Under the pieces are notes generated by a model that was given only the letters and a program-made list of their open reading frames with translations, searched no databases and was not told the DNA's origin. A program made the position numbers and the translations under genes. This document shows positions 8,527 to 17,048 of a DNA stretch of 51,348 nucleotides, in pieces (positions within the stretch are counted from its first letter, which is position 1; every line of letters begins with the position of its first letter). The DNA comes from an uncultured cyanobacterium (GTDB lineage: Bacteria; Cyanobacteriota; Cyanobacteriia; PCC-6307; Cyanobiaceae), in contig CAIRWM010000076.1 in the NCBI GenBank assembly GCA_903882285.1, forward strand, positions 1 through 51,348, in the 5' to 3' direction.

Positions 8527-9798
8527 TCAACGGCGTTCGCGGTCGAGGCGCTCGGCCCGCAGCTGCCGGAGACGCTGGCCAAGGGCCGGGCCGGGCGCCA
8601 TCCCCGCCGCCATCAGCTCGGCGGCGCTGCAGCCGGCGCCGAGCTGGCGCCAGCGCAGCCACCAGCGCAGCAGGGGTCGCCGCGGCCCAAAGCCGGACGC
8701 CAAAGCCAGAGCCACCGCCTCGACGGAGAGGCCGGGCGCCTCCAGCAGGGCGGACCAGCGCGAGGGTGACCAACCGAGGTCGAAGCCGGGCTCGGCGGCG
8801 GCCGTCGCCAGGCGGCGCCGCAGCTCCAGGCCCTGGGCCAGCAAGCGGTGCTGGCGATGGGGCAGCTGCAGCCGCTCGGCCACCGCCAGGGGCTCCGCCG
8901 CCGCCATCAGCAGGGCCGGCAGCAGGGGCAGGCCGAGCCGCCCGGCCCAGCGCAGCCGCCGGCTCCAGCTGCGGTCGTGCTGCAGGGCCGCATCCAGCAG
9001 CGGCAAGGCACCCCAGCGCTGCAACGCCGTCAGCGCCAGGGGCCAGGCCTCGCGCTCCAGTAACAGCTCCAGTTCCATGCGCAGGCGCGTGCCAAGGGCG
9101 GAGGGGGCCCGCTGAGGCGGGTCCCCCGGACGCCAGGACCAGGGCCAGGCCGCCAGGGTGGCGCGCAGCTGCTCCTGGCTCTCCGCCGCCAGATCGAAGC
9201 CCAGCCGCGCGGCGTAGCGGGCTCCACGCACGATGCGGGTGGGGTCATCGCGCAGGCTGGCCGCGTGGAGCAGCCGCAGCTGACGCGTCTCCAGATCCGC
9301 CTGGCCGCCATGGGGGTCGAGCAGGCCGGGATCCGGCCCGCTGAGCAGCAGGGCCATGGCATTGATGCTGAAGTCGCGGCGGGCCAGATCGTCCTCCAGG
9401 CCGCCGAAACTCACCACGGGGTTCTCGCCGGCCTCGGGGTAGCGCTCGCGGCGGGCGCTGGCCACATCGAGCAGCAGCGGCCCCTGCTCAAGCACCAGCT
9501 CCAGTTCGACGGTGCCATAAGCCCCGTGCTCCTGATAAAAGCTGACGCCCCCGGCACCGAGTGCCTGCTGCAGCCGCCGCGCCAACCGGTGGGCAGGTGC
9601 CGAAGCGGGCTCCGCCAGCGGCCCCGGCCCCGGAGCCGCCGCCTCCACCACCAGGTCGAGGTCGGGCACGCCGCGCCAGGGGTCGTTGTGGACGCGATGC
9701 AGCAGCAGATCCCGCACCGCTCCTCCCACCAGAGCGAGCCGATCCCCTGTCGCGGCCTTGGCCAGCAGCGCCGGCAGGGTCGGCGGCAGTCCCGGCAT
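8527..9798 (-). CDS. cca: CCA tRNA nucleotidyltransferase / poly(A) polymerase family
   Basis: A 423-residue class II nucleotidyltransferase. The head domain has LVGGAVRDLLL and the DLDLVV metal-binding pair. It is followed by RRDFSINAMAL, LLDPHGGQADL and the nucleotide-selecting region DDPTRIVRGARYAARLGF. The rest is the helical neck and body. It adds or repairs the 3' CCA of tRNAs. I chose the ATG at 9798; an in-frame GTG at 9822 would add eight residues. The tRNA-Arg in this window has no encoded CCA, consistent with dependence on this enzyme. Divergent from kpsF. Confidence 0.93.
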   Translation of the reverse strand: MPGLPPTLPALLAKAATGDRLALVGGAVRDLLLHRVHNDPWRGVPDLDLVVEAAAPGPGPLAEPASAPAHRLARRLQQALGAGGVSFYQEHGAYGTVELELVLEQGPLLLDVASARRERYPEAGENPVVSFGGLEDDLARRDFSINAMALLLSGPDPGLLDPHGGQADLETRQLRLLHAASLRDDPTRIVRGARYAARLGFDLAAESQEQLRATLAAWPWSWRPGDPPQRAPSALGTRLRMELELLLEREAWPLALTALQRWGALPLLDAALQHDRSWSRRLRWAGRLGLPLLPALLMAAAEPLAVAERLQLPHRQHRLLAQGLELRRRLATAAAEPGFDLGWSPSRWSALLEAPGLSVEAVALALASGFGPRRPLLRWWLRWRQLGAGCSAAELMAAGMAPGPALGQRLRQLRAERLDRERR

Positions 9799-9840
9799 CG
9801 CAAGGGCGGACTGGGGGGACACGGACGCGGGGCGGTGAGA

Positions 9841-10860
9841 ATGGCCGCATCATCCCGGACTTGCTCCTTGTCTGCCCTCACCCGCTGCCTGATCGAGGAG
9901 GCGGCCGCGATCGCGGCCAGCGCCCAGCGACTGGACACGGCTCAGGTGGAAGGGGCCCTGGAGCTGCTGGAGACCTGCGCCGACCGGCGGGCCAAGCTGG
10001 TGATCACCGGCGTGGGCAAGAGCGGCATCGTCGCCCGCAAGATCGCCGCCACCTTCTCCTCGATTGGCCTGATGGCCATCTACCTCAATCCCCTCGACGC
10101 CCTGCACGGCGACCTGGGCGTGGTGGCCCCCGACGACGTCACCCTGCTGCTCTCCAACAGCGGCGAGACCCAGGAATTGCTGGAGATCCTGCCCCACCTG
10201 AAGCGCCGCGGCACGGCCCGCATCGCCCTGGTGGGCCGGGTGGAGTCGCGCCTGGCGCGCGGCTGCGACGTGGTGCTCGACGGCTCGGTGGACCGGGAGG
10301 TATGCCCGCTCAACCTCGCCCCCACCGCCAGCACCGCCGTAGCGATGGCGATCGGGGATGCCCTGGCGGCGGTCTGGATGGAGCGCCGCGGCATCTCCCC
10401 CCAGGACTTCGCCATCAACCATCCAGCCGGCGCCCTCGGCAAACAGCTGACCCTCACCGCTGCCGACCTGATGGTGCCCGTGGCCCGGCTGGCGCCGATC
10501 CACCCCAGCACCTCCCTGCCGGAGGTGATCGCCCACCTCACCGCCGACGGGGTGGGGGCCTGCTGGGTGGCCCATCAGGAGAGGCAGGAACGCATCTGGG
10601 GCCTGATCACCGACGGCGATCTGCGCCGCGCTCTGCAGCATCACGGGCCGGAGCAATGGAGCCGCCTGACCGCCGCCGATCTGATGACCGCCGACCCGAT
10701 CACCGTGGGCGGCGAGACCCTGGCGGTCAGCGCGATCGAACGGATGGAGCGAAACCGCCGCAAGGCGATCGGCGTGCTGCCGGTGATCGACGCGGCCGAG
10801 CGCATGCTGGGCCTGCTGCGCCTGCACGACCTGGTGCAGGCCGGCCTGACGAAGGGCTGA
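9841..10860 (+). CDS. kpsF: D-arabinose-5-phosphate isomerase (KpsF/KdsD)
   Basis: A 339-residue protein. The N-terminal SIS sugar-isomerase domain carries VGKSGIVARKIAATFSS and SNSGETQE. NHPAGALGKQL links to two C-terminal CBS domains (about 210-265 and 280-335). It converts ribulose-5-P to arabinose-5-P, the first step to Kdo. The ATG at 9841 is where family similarity starts, although the reading frame stays open far upstream through the opposite-strand cca gene. It is the only plus-strand Kdo gene here; kdsB lies 860 bp further on, convergent. Confidence 0.94.
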   Translation: MAASSRTCSLSALTRCLIEEAAAIAASAQRLDTAQVEGALELLETCADRRAKLVITGVGKSGIVARKIAATFSSIGLMAIYLNPLDALHGDLGVVAPDDVTLLLSNSGETQELLEILPHLKRRGTARIALVGRVESRLARGCDVVLDGSVDREVCPLNLAPTASTAVAMAIGDALAAVWMERRGISPQDFAINHPAGALGKQLTLTAADLMVPVARLAPIHPSTSLPEVIAHLTADGVGACWVAHQERQERIWGLITDGDLRRALQHHGPEQWSRLTAADLMTADPITVGGETLAVSAIERMERNRRKAIGVLPVIDAAERMLGLLRLHDLVQAGLTKG

Positions 10861-10863
10861 GGC

Positions 10864-11570
10864 TTAGCTCCACAGGCGCATCGCCGCCTCACGGGCGGCC
10901 AGCCATTCGGCCGCCAGCACGCCGCCGGCCAGGCGGGTCTCCTGAAACCAGGGGCCGCCGAGGGTCCAGTGCACCAGGGCCGGACCGCCCTGCGCGTCGG
11001 GCCCGCGGCCGGAGCCTGCACATCGATCAGATGGTTCCAGCGGTCCATCGGCAGGGCGCCGATCTCGTGGTCACCGGCGAGCCACTTGAAGCGGTGCAAC
11101 TGCAGGCCCGTGGCGCCGTTGACGAACTCCGGCGTGAGGGCCGTGCAGCGCTCGCACTGAAACAGTATCAGCGAGCTCCAGTTCTTTTTGGCGTAGCGGG
11201 TCTGCTCGGCCCCAAGAAATTTCACCGTCTCGCCGGGCAGGTGCTCGTGCTTCACGACCATCAGCGCGTGGCGCTCATCGCGCAGCTGCCAGAGCTCGGC
11301 GATATCGCCGCGAGCGAGCATGTCGCAGTCCATGAAGATCGCCCAGCCGCGGTGCTCCTGCAGGCAGGGCACCAGGAAGCGGGAGAAGGAGAACTCGGTG
11401 CTCTGACTGGGATGGCGCTCGCGGTCCAGGACACCCGGCAACTGAGCGGCCACAATCGGCGTGATCGCCAGGGGCCGGCTGCTGTGCTGCACCAGGCTGT
11501 CGGCGAGCACGTTCACGGCGGCGCGCTCGTGCGGGTCGCAGCCGATGTACCCCGGGATGGGAAGTGCCAT
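10864..11570 (-). pseudogene. Frameshifted GT8-like glycosyltransferase
   Basis: From the ATG at 11570 the protein reads MALPIPGYIGCDPHERA and onward. It closely follows the intact paralog at 18076-18789, including the DxD-like site FMDCDML and KWLAGDHEIGAL. After HLIDVQAPAAGP the frame changes. The paralog-like ending (GPALVHWTLGGPWF ... AAMRLWS, TAA at 10866-10864) continues only in a different frame, as if one base were missing near 11000-11010 in a G/C run. Read straight through, the unshifted frame runs antisense into kpsF. This is either a real pseudogene, a programmed shift or a sequencing error. Role: surface-glycan transferase. Confidence 0.75.
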
Positions 11571-11643
11571 GGCCAAAAGCGTGGGTCGACGGGCGGCCGA
11601 CCGCCAACGCGCACAGCCAAAATAAAGCTGATACTACGATATC

Positions 11644-11649
11644 ATTATA
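11644..11649 (-). promoter_or_regulatory. Consensus -10 element (TATAAT) upstream of the frameshifted GT8-like gene
   Basis: The minus strand reads TATAAT at 11649-11644 within an AT-rich island (about 11620-11690) unlike its surroundings. It lies about 74 bp before the ATG at 11570. The region 17 bases upstream has no good TTGACA match. The spacer 11571-11720 holds nothing else I can name. Confidence 0.5.
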
Positions 11650-11720
11650 GCTTGACCGATCCCCAATTTGGTGCGAAACCCCATTCCGAATCGGTCTCTG
11701 GCAGCTGCGACCGGGACGCC

Positions 11721-12506
11721 TCAGTCCCCGGTCGAGGCGGCGATCGCCCGGGCCTGCTCCAGCTGCTCGGCGGTGTCCACCGACAGGGACTCCCCCTCCA
11801 CCGCAAAGGTGCCGATGCCGATGCCCGCCTCCAGCAGCCGCAGCTGCTCCAGCTTCTCGATCCCCTCCAGGGGCGAAGCCGGCAGGCTGTTCCAGCGGGC
11901 CAGCACCTCGGCGCGGTAGCCATAGATGCCCACATGGCCCCAGAAGGGCACATGGGCGTGCCAGTCGGACGGATCGACGCCGCGCACATGGGGAATGGCG
12001 GAGCGGGAGAAGTAGAGCGCCCGACCGTCGGCGGAGACGAGCGTCTTGACGACGTTGGGGTTGTGCACCTTGTCGGCCCCCATGCGGTAAACCGGCGTCA
12101 GCACCTCGGCGGCGGGTCCGCGCCGCTCGAATTCGTCGGCCATCGCGTCAATCACACCGGCATCGATGAACGGCTGGTCGCCCTGCACGTTGAGGATCAC
12201 CGTGCGCTCGACCGGCACGCCGGCCAGGTCGACCATCTGCTCCACCACCGAAGCGATGCGCTCACTGCCGGAGCAGCAGGCGGGGCTGGTGGCGATCGCC
12301 GGAAAGCCCCAGGACTCAGCGGCGGCGATCAGCTCCTCGCTGTCGGTGCAGAGCACCACCGCCTGCGGGGCGCGGGCCTGGCCGCAGCGATCCAGCACCC
12401 GGCGCAGCATCGGCTTGCCGCCGATGTCAGCCATCACCTTGCCCGGCAGCCGCGACGACTCCAACCGGGCCGGCACCGCCACCACGTAGCGCATCCCGTC
12501 GCCCAT
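11721..12506 (-). CDS. kdsB: 3-deoxy-manno-octulosonate cytidylyltransferase (CMP-Kdo synthetase)
   Basis: A 261-residue protein. Its N-terminal nucleotide-binding signature is VAVPARLESSRLPGK, followed by NVQGDQPFID and the conserved late segment LEGIEKLEQLRLLEAG. It activates Kdo with CTP to CMP-Kdo, the donor for Kdo transfer. Length and motifs match E. coli KdsB. ATG at 12506; a TAGGCT hexamer 26 bases upstream overlaps the stop codon of the HIT gene and may be its -10 element. Confidence 0.95.
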   Translation of the reverse strand: MGDGMRYVVAVPARLESSRLPGKVMADIGGKPMLRRVLDRCGQARAPQAVVLCTDSEELIAAAESWGFPAIATSPACCSGSERIASVVEQMVDLAGVPVERTVILNVQGDQPFIDAGVIDAMADEFERRGPAAEVLTPVYRMGADKVHNPNVVKTLVSADGRALYFSRSAIPHVRGVDPSDWHAHVPFWGHVGIYGYRAEVLARWNSLPASPLEGIEKLEQLRLLEAGIGIGTFAVEGESLSVDTAEQLEQARAIAASTGD

Positions 12507-12532
12507 CGGCTCCTCCCCAGGGTCAGCGGTTA

Positions 12533-12538
12533 AGCCTA
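12533..12538 (-). promoter_or_regulatory. Candidate -10 element (TAGGCT) of kdsB
   Basis: On the minus strand TAGGCT ends 26 bases upstream of the kdsB ATG. Its first three bases are the stop codon of the upstream HIT gene. It is the same hexamer as in front of icd, pcrA and rnpB. Confidence 0.45.
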
Positions 12539-13030
12539 AAGCCGTCCCTCAGCCGCAAGCTGCCGGGCGTGGCCCACCAGCGCGGCCACGCGGGCCGGCT
12601 CGGCGGGCGGCCGGTCGCCGGCCACCATCGCCCGGTAAAGGTCAGCGACGCGCCAGCTCTCGCTGGCCGGATCGGCCCCATGGCGCGGGATCAGGTGCAG
12701 ATGGAAATGGCGGGCACCCTCGCCGAAGGTGATCGCATAGACGCGGTCGCAGCCGGTGAGCTCCCGCACCAGCTCCGACGTGCGACGCAGCAGGGGTCCG
12801 AGAGCGGCACACTCGCTGTCATTGAAATCGGCCGGACCACCCACGTGCCGGTCGGTGTCGAGCACCAGCCAGCCCGGTAGCGGCGCCGGCAGCGGATGGT
12901 GGCGCAACAGGAAGGGACCGAAGCGGCCGATCAGCAGCCCCGCGGGTCCGTCGGGAGAGCCCGGCTCCGCAGCCACGGCGGCGAGCTCGGCATGGAGTCG
13001 GCAGACGCCGCAGCTGGAGAGATCGGTCAT
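12536..13030 (-). CDS. HIT family nucleotide-binding protein
   Basis: A 164-residue protein. The histidine triad is visible as HFHLHLIPR (about 122-130). A CGVC pair near the N-terminus resembles the zinc-binding Cys of some HIT proteins, with the remainder (LVLDTDRHVGG) typical of the fold. HIT proteins hydrolyse or transfer nucleotides from AMP-type conjugates; the substrate here is unknown. I chose the ATG at 13030 (MTDLSSCGVC); an upstream in-frame start would add 22 unconserved residues and overlap the divergent glycosyltransferase gene. Confidence 0.85.
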   Translation of the reverse strand: MTDLSSCGVCRLHAELAAVAAEPGSPDGPAGLLIGRFGPFLLRHHPLPAPLPGWLVLDTDRHVGGPADFNDSECAALGPLLRRTSELVRELTGCDRVYAITFGEGARHFHLHLIPRHGADPASESWRVADLYRAMVAGDRPPAEPARVAALVGHARQLAAEGRL

Positions 13031-13033
13031 ACG

Positions 13034-14026
13034 TTGAACAAGCTGCGACACTCGGGCCAGAGCAACGCCGCACCCATCGCCACTCTCCCCCAGCACGGCA
13101 CCCAGGCGGCCCCCCAGCCCGGGCCGCTAGCCGCCAGCGAGCAGCTGGTCGTCGTGACGGTGTCTTACCACAGCGGGGCCGTGCTGGCGGCCCTGGCAGC
13201 TGATCTGTCGGCCCAGAGCGAGCCGGCCGAGGCCTGGCTGGTGGTGGACAACAGCCCCGTGTCAGCCCGGCTCGATCCGGTGCCGCTGGCGGCGGCCGCC
13301 AGCGGTGGGGCACCCCTACCCGTGCGCCGCCTCGAGGGCCGCGAGGGCGACGGCTTCGGGGCGGGCTGCAACCGGGCACTGGAGGCGCTGGAGCAGGAGA
13401 GCTGGCAGGGCTGGGTGTGGCTGCTCAACCCCGATGCGGCCCTGCCCCGCGGCGATGAGCTGGCCCAGCTGCGCCAGCGGCTGCGCCAGCTGCCCCAGCG
13501 GGCCCTGGTGGGCACCGCCGTGGCCGACGGCCGCGGCGACTACGAGGCCAGCGGCGGCTGGTTTGATCGCGGCTTCAACTTCCGTGGCCGCCGCCTCGAG
13601 CCGGCGAGCGCCATCGCGGCAGACCCGGAGCAGCCCGTGGCGGTCGACTGGCTGAGCGGCTGCAGCCTGGCGCTGCGCCCCGCCGCCCACCGGTCGGCGC
13701 CCCGCTTCGACGCGGGCTTCCCCCTCTACTACGAGGACATGGACCTCTGCCTGCGCCTGGGCCGCCAGGGGGCGCCGGTGCTGTGGCTGAGCGCACCGGC
13801 GATCGTGCACCGCAAGGGCACCGGCAGCGCCGCCCCCGGGCCGCGGCGGCTGCAGCTCTCGAGCCTCAGCTACCTGCGCTTCCTGCGGCGTCACTGCCCG
13901 GGCTGGGTGGTGGCGGTGCGGGTCCTGAGGCTGCTGCTGCTCACCCTGCTGCGGCTGCCGCTGCACCCCCAGCGCAGCCTGGCGGTGCTAGGGGCGATGC
14001 TGACGGTGCTGCGGGAACCCGCCTGA
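13034..14026 (+). CDS. Family 2 glycosyltransferase (rhamnosyltransferase-like)
   Basis: A GT-A fold enzyme of up to 330 residues. Strand 1 is VVVTVSYHSG, then WLVVDNSP, GFGAGCNRAL and WVWLLNPDAAL (the DxD-equivalent region), with YYEDMDLCLRLGRQG as the catalytic-base segment. Helices near the C-terminus (about 285-325) are hydrophobic. The start is uncertain. TTG at 13034 leaves 3 bp to the divergent HIT gene; GTG at 13154 would begin right at strand 1. It is followed after 4 bp by a GT4 enzyme, so the two are probably cotranscribed. Confidence 0.85.
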   Translation: MNKLRHSGQSNAAPIATLPQHGTQAAPQPGPLAASEQLVVVTVSYHSGAVLAALAADLSAQSEPAEAWLVVDNSPVSARLDPVPLAAAASGGAPLPVRRLEGREGDGFGAGCNRALEALEQESWQGWVWLLNPDAALPRGDELAQLRQRLRQLPQRALVGTAVADGRGDYEASGGWFDRGFNFRGRRLEPASAIAADPEQPVAVDWLSGCSLALRPAAHRSAPRFDAGFPLYYEDMDLCLRLGRQGAPVLWLSAPAIVHRKGTGSAAPGPRRLQLSSLSYLRFLRRHCPGWVVAVRVLRLLLLTLLRLPLHPQRSLAVLGAMLTVLREPA

Positions 14027-14030
14027 ACCG

Positions 14031-15110
14031 ATGTCCCACGCCCCGCTCGCCCTGTTCAACGGCAGCTACCTGAGCCGCCGGCCCACCGGCATCGGCGTGG
14101 TGGCCCGCGACCTGGTGGCCGCCCTCGATCCCGACCTGGTGCCCCTGCTGGATCCCCTGGGCGACGTCCGTCCCGGCAGCCGAGCGATTCCGGCCGGCCT
14201 GTCGCCGGAGCACGGTCGCCGCGGCCACCTCGCCCGGCTGCGCTGGACCCAGAACGAACTGCCGCGGCTGCTGCGGGCCAGCGGCGCCCCCCTGCTGCTC
14301 TCGCCCCTGCCAGAGGCACCGCTGCTGCGGGGGGTGCGCTCCGTGGTGCTCGCCCACGACCTGCTGCCCCTGCGCTATCCACAGCTCAGACCACTGCTGG
14401 CCTACCACCTGGCCTACGTGCCCCTGGTGCTGCACCGGGCGGTACGGGTGCTGTGCAACTCCGAGGCCACCGCCCGCGAGGTGCATGGCCGGCTTGGGGT
14501 GCCGGCGCGGCGCCTGGTACCGATCCGCCTGGGTTTCGACCCGGGGCGGCTGCGACCCCTGGGGCTGGAGCGGGAGCCGTTTGTCCTGGTGCTCGGCCGC
14601 CACGATCCCCACAAGAACCTGGCCCGGGTGCTGCGGGCCTTCGCCGCCGTACCGGATCCGGGCCGGGAGCTGCGGCTGAAGCTGGTCGGCCCCCACGACC
14701 ACCGCTACACCCCCGCCCTGCAGCGGTTGGCGGTGGAGCTGGGCATCGCCGCCCGCTGCGACTGGCTGCCCTGGGTGAGCGACCTGGAGCGGCTCGACCT
14801 GCTCAACCGCTGCCGGGCCCTGCTGCTGATCAGCCTCTGGGAGGGGTTCGGCCTGCCGGCGCTGGAGGCCATGGCCTGCGGCGCACCGGTGATCGCGGCC
14901 CGGGCCGGCGCCCTGCCCGAGGTGGTGGGGGACGCGGGCCTGCTGGTGGATCCCCGCGCGCCGCTGGAGATCGCCGATGCGATCAGCCAGCTCGGCCGCG
15001 ACCCCGGCCTGGCCCGCACCCTGGCCGCCGCGGGGCCGGCGAGAGCGGCCAGCTTCCGCTGGGACGCTACCGCCGCGCACGTCAGCGCGGTGCTGCGGGA
15101 GTTCGCCTGA
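14031..15110 (+). CDS. Family 4 glycosyltransferase
   Basis: A 359-residue GT-B enzyme. The N-terminal acceptor domain begins LALFNGSYLSRRPTGIGVVARDLV. The donor domain has VLVLGRHDPHKNL, LKLVGPHD and the E-x7-E signature WEGFGLPALEAMACGAPVIA, and ends at GDAGLLVDP. This is the profile of mannosyl- and related transferases using nucleotide sugars. ATG at 14031, 4 bp after the GT2 gene. Its stop lies 6 bp from the convergent end of the next gene. Confidence 0.93.
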   Translation: MSHAPLALFNGSYLSRRPTGIGVVARDLVAALDPDLVPLLDPLGDVRPGSRAIPAGLSPEHGRRGHLARLRWTQNELPRLLRASGAPLLLSPLPEAPLLRGVRSVVLAHDLLPLRYPQLRPLLAYHLAYVPLVLHRAVRVLCNSEATAREVHGRLGVPARRLVPIRLGFDPGRLRPLGLEREPFVLVLGRHDPHKNLARVLRAFAAVPDPGRELRLKLVGPHDHRYTPALQRLAVELGIAARCDWLPWVSDLERLDLLNRCRALLLISLWEGFGLPALEAMACGAPVIAARAGALPEVVGDAGLLVDPRAPLEIADAISQLGRDPGLARTLAAAGPARAASFRWDATAAHVSAVLREFA

Positions 15111-15116
15111 ACCACC

Positions 15117-16025
15117 TCAGATCAGCTGCACCGCCGGATCGAGGGCCGCCCGAGCCGCCACCAGGCGGCGCAGGTTGGCGTCGCTGTCGCGGGGAAGCAC
15201 CACCAGCAACGGCGAGCCCTGCGGCCGCAGGCGCAGGGCCGCCAGCAGGGTCATGCTCTCCCCCACCACCACCAGGGCAGTAAAGGTGGCGATCAGCGGT
15301 TCGGGCGGTCTCGCCAGCTCCCGGTCCCCAGGCCCTGGCGGCAGCGGCCAGCACCGCTTGGCCCGCACCGGATGGGGCACCAGCAGCCGCGGTCCTGGCG
15401 GCAGCAGGCCACAGCGCTCAGACCCCGCCTCCGCCAGGCGTTCCAAGCCGGGGGCATCAATGACCAGGGCGCTCCACGGGCCCTCGGCCGGCGGCGGCGG
15501 CAGCCCGGGGCCAGGGGCGAAGTCCTCCGGCGTGTAGAGCGGCCCCAGGTCGCCCAGGGAAAACCGGCGGCACCAGGCGGCGCGGCCATCGACGGCGTCG
15601 GAGAACAGCCAACAGGGGGTGCCGGCGGCAAAGGCCAGGGGCTCCACCGCCCGGGGCTGCGCACGGTACTGGTCGAGGCCGTCATCGATCAGACAGAGCC
15701 TCCGGGCCCGGCGGGCGAGCAGCCGCAGGGCCCGGCCCACCCGGCGCAGGTGGGGCAGCCGCAGCTCCTCCACCAGGCCCAGCAGTGCCAGGGGCAGCAG
15801 GGCGAGCATCACCGACCGCCGCACCGCCAGCCGCAGCGGCCAGAGCCGCCGGTCCTCAGAGCTGAGCTGCAGGCGCCGGGGCTCATGGATCAACAGGTCG
15901 CGCCAGGCCGCCCGCCGGGGAGCCTGCCGATGTTGGGCCGCGTCCGCCTCCCGCCGCCGCAGCCGCCGGGCCGCCTCCAGGTGGATGGCATTGGAGACGA
16001 TTGTGACGCGGAACACGGCAAGCAC
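15117..16025 (-). CDS. Unassigned glycan enzyme with sialyltransferase-like DDG and HP motifs
   Basis: A protein of about 302 residues, with GTG at 16025 or a second GTG three codons in. It begins with a Rossmann-like strand VTIVSNAIHLEAA. I see three motifs in the order known for bacterial sialyl- and polysialyltransferases: D-D-G at 114-116 (CLIDDGLDQYR), H-P at 218-219 (LLVPHPVRAKR) and a Ser/Thr site VVGESMT at 254-258. I do not recognise a close family. Last gene of a minus-strand run of transferases (18789 to 15117). Its donor could be CMP-Kdo made by neighbouring genes; that is inference. It is rich in Arg and Leu, like the rest of the region. Confidence 0.55.
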   Translation of the reverse strand: MLAVFRVTIVSNAIHLEAARRLRRREADAAQHRQAPRRAAWRDLLIHEPRRLQLSSEDRRLWPLRLAVRRSVMLALLPLALLGLVEELRLPHLRRVGRALRLLARRARRLCLIDDGLDQYRAQPRAVEPLAFAAGTPCWLFSDAVDGRAAWCRRFSLGDLGPLYTPEDFAPGPGLPPPPAEGPWSALVIDAPGLERLAEAGSERCGLLPPGPRLLVPHPVRAKRCWPLPPGPGDRELARPPEPLIATFTALVVVGESMTLLAALRLRPQGSPLLVVLPRDSDANLRRLVAARAALDPAVQLI

Positions 16026-16067
16026 CGGTGGGCGGATCAGGGCGGAGCGAGCCGGCGGCGGCCCGGC

Positions 16068-17048
16068 TCAGGAATCAGCGGGGCGCCGCAGGCCCTCAAG
16101 CCGGCCCCGCCCCAGCGACAGCAGCCAGACCGGCAGCTGCAGAACCCGCCGACCGCTGTGCCACCAGAGCCGGTGCCACCAGCGCACGTCCCAGCGGCCC
16201 TGACGGGAGTGGGGAACGAGCTTGATGGGCAGCTCCTCGAGGAACACCTCAGGGATCGCCAGAAAGCAGCTCCAGAAGGCCATACGACGGGCATGGTCGA
16301 TCTCGTCGGCGGTCTCGGCGGCGGGCCGGGGCAGGCTGCCGGGCTCGAGCCGCCAGCGATCGGGGGCCTCCTGCCGGTACCGGCTGACGGAGCTGAGCGC
16401 GCCCCAGGGGCAGTGGGCCGCCAGCAGACGGTTGCCCAGGCGGGAGGAGCGCATCGTCGCCAGGCCGAGGTTGCGGCGCAGGGCCTGCCCCGCCCCGGCC
16501 CGGACCTGGCCCATGCGCTCCTCGTCGGAGTGCTCGATCACGCCGATCGCCGCCGCTGGCAGCAGTCCCAGGGGCACCCCCGCCTGGATCTCCAGGCGAG
16601 CGCGCAGGTCCTTGTCCTCGAAGCCCCAGCCACGCATGACCTCGTTGAAGCCGCCGATGGCCGCGAAGCGCTCCCGGGCCATCAGGAACTGGCCGTAGCG
16701 CCCCTCACCGCCCGTACCCACCCAGACCGCTGCCCCCGCCAGCAGAGTCGGCGGATCGAAGGCGGCAGTGGGCCAGCAGTCGGCGTCCATGCGGATCAGC
16801 CAGTCGCCGGTCGCCTGGGCCAGGGCGAAGTTGTACGCCCGCGACGGGTTCCAGCGCCGCTCCCCCTCCACCCGCAGCAGCCGCAGGCGGGGATCGGCGG
16901 GCAGATCGTCGCGCCGCAGGGGTTCGGCACTGCTCCAGTCGACGACCAGGTGCTCGTCATGCCAGGGCCAGGCGGCCACCGCTGCGGCGGAAGGCAGCAG
17001 GTGCTCGCGGCGGTTCATGCAGACCGTGACCACACTCAGGCCCCTCAT
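16068..17048 (-). CDS. Family 2 glycosyltransferase with galactosyltransferase-type C-terminal segment (copy 2)
   Basis: A 326-residue protein. The GT-A start is LSVVTVCMNRREHLL. A metal-binding MDADCWPT site follows, then the acceptor/catalytic segment GGFNEVMRGWGFEDKDLRARL, typical of the Glyco_transf_7C/chondroitin-polymerase-like group. The C-terminus carries RWWHRLWWHSGRR. The ATG at 17048 overlaps the stop of the upstream paralog by 3 bases (ATGA), indicating translational coupling. It is a clear tandem paralog of 17045-18085. Confidence 0.9.
   Translation of the reverse strand: MRGLSVVTVCMNRREHLLPSAAAVAAWPWHDEHLVVDWSSAEPLRRDDLPADPRLRLLRVEGERRWNPSRAYNFALAQATGDWLIRMDADCWPTAAFDPPTLLAGAAVWVGTGGEGRYGQFLMARERFAAIGGFNEVMRGWGFEDKDLRARLEIQAGVPLGLLPAAAIGVIEHSDEERMGQVRAGAGQALRRNLGLATMRSSRLGNRLLAAHCPWGALSSVSRYRQEAPDRWRLEPGSLPRPAAETADEIDHARRMAFWSCFLAIPEVFLEELPIKLVPHSRQGRWDVRWWHRLWWHSGRRVLQLPVWLLSLGRGRLEGLRRPADS

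Noticed and set aside
10641-10863. Extension of the frameshifted GT8-like frame into kpsF
   Set aside because: The extension has no similarity to the paralog; the true ending lies in another frame and stops at 10864.
11615-11655. Imperfect palindrome in the AT-rich island
   Set aside because: Pairing AAGCT/AGCTT is interrupted and no T-run follows in either direction, so I do not call it a terminator or operator.
9561-12533. A 990-codon open frame on the plus strand
   Set aside because: It overlaps cca, kpsF, the GT8-like gene and kdsB, all with clear homology, and reads as Pro/Arg-rich shadow sequence.
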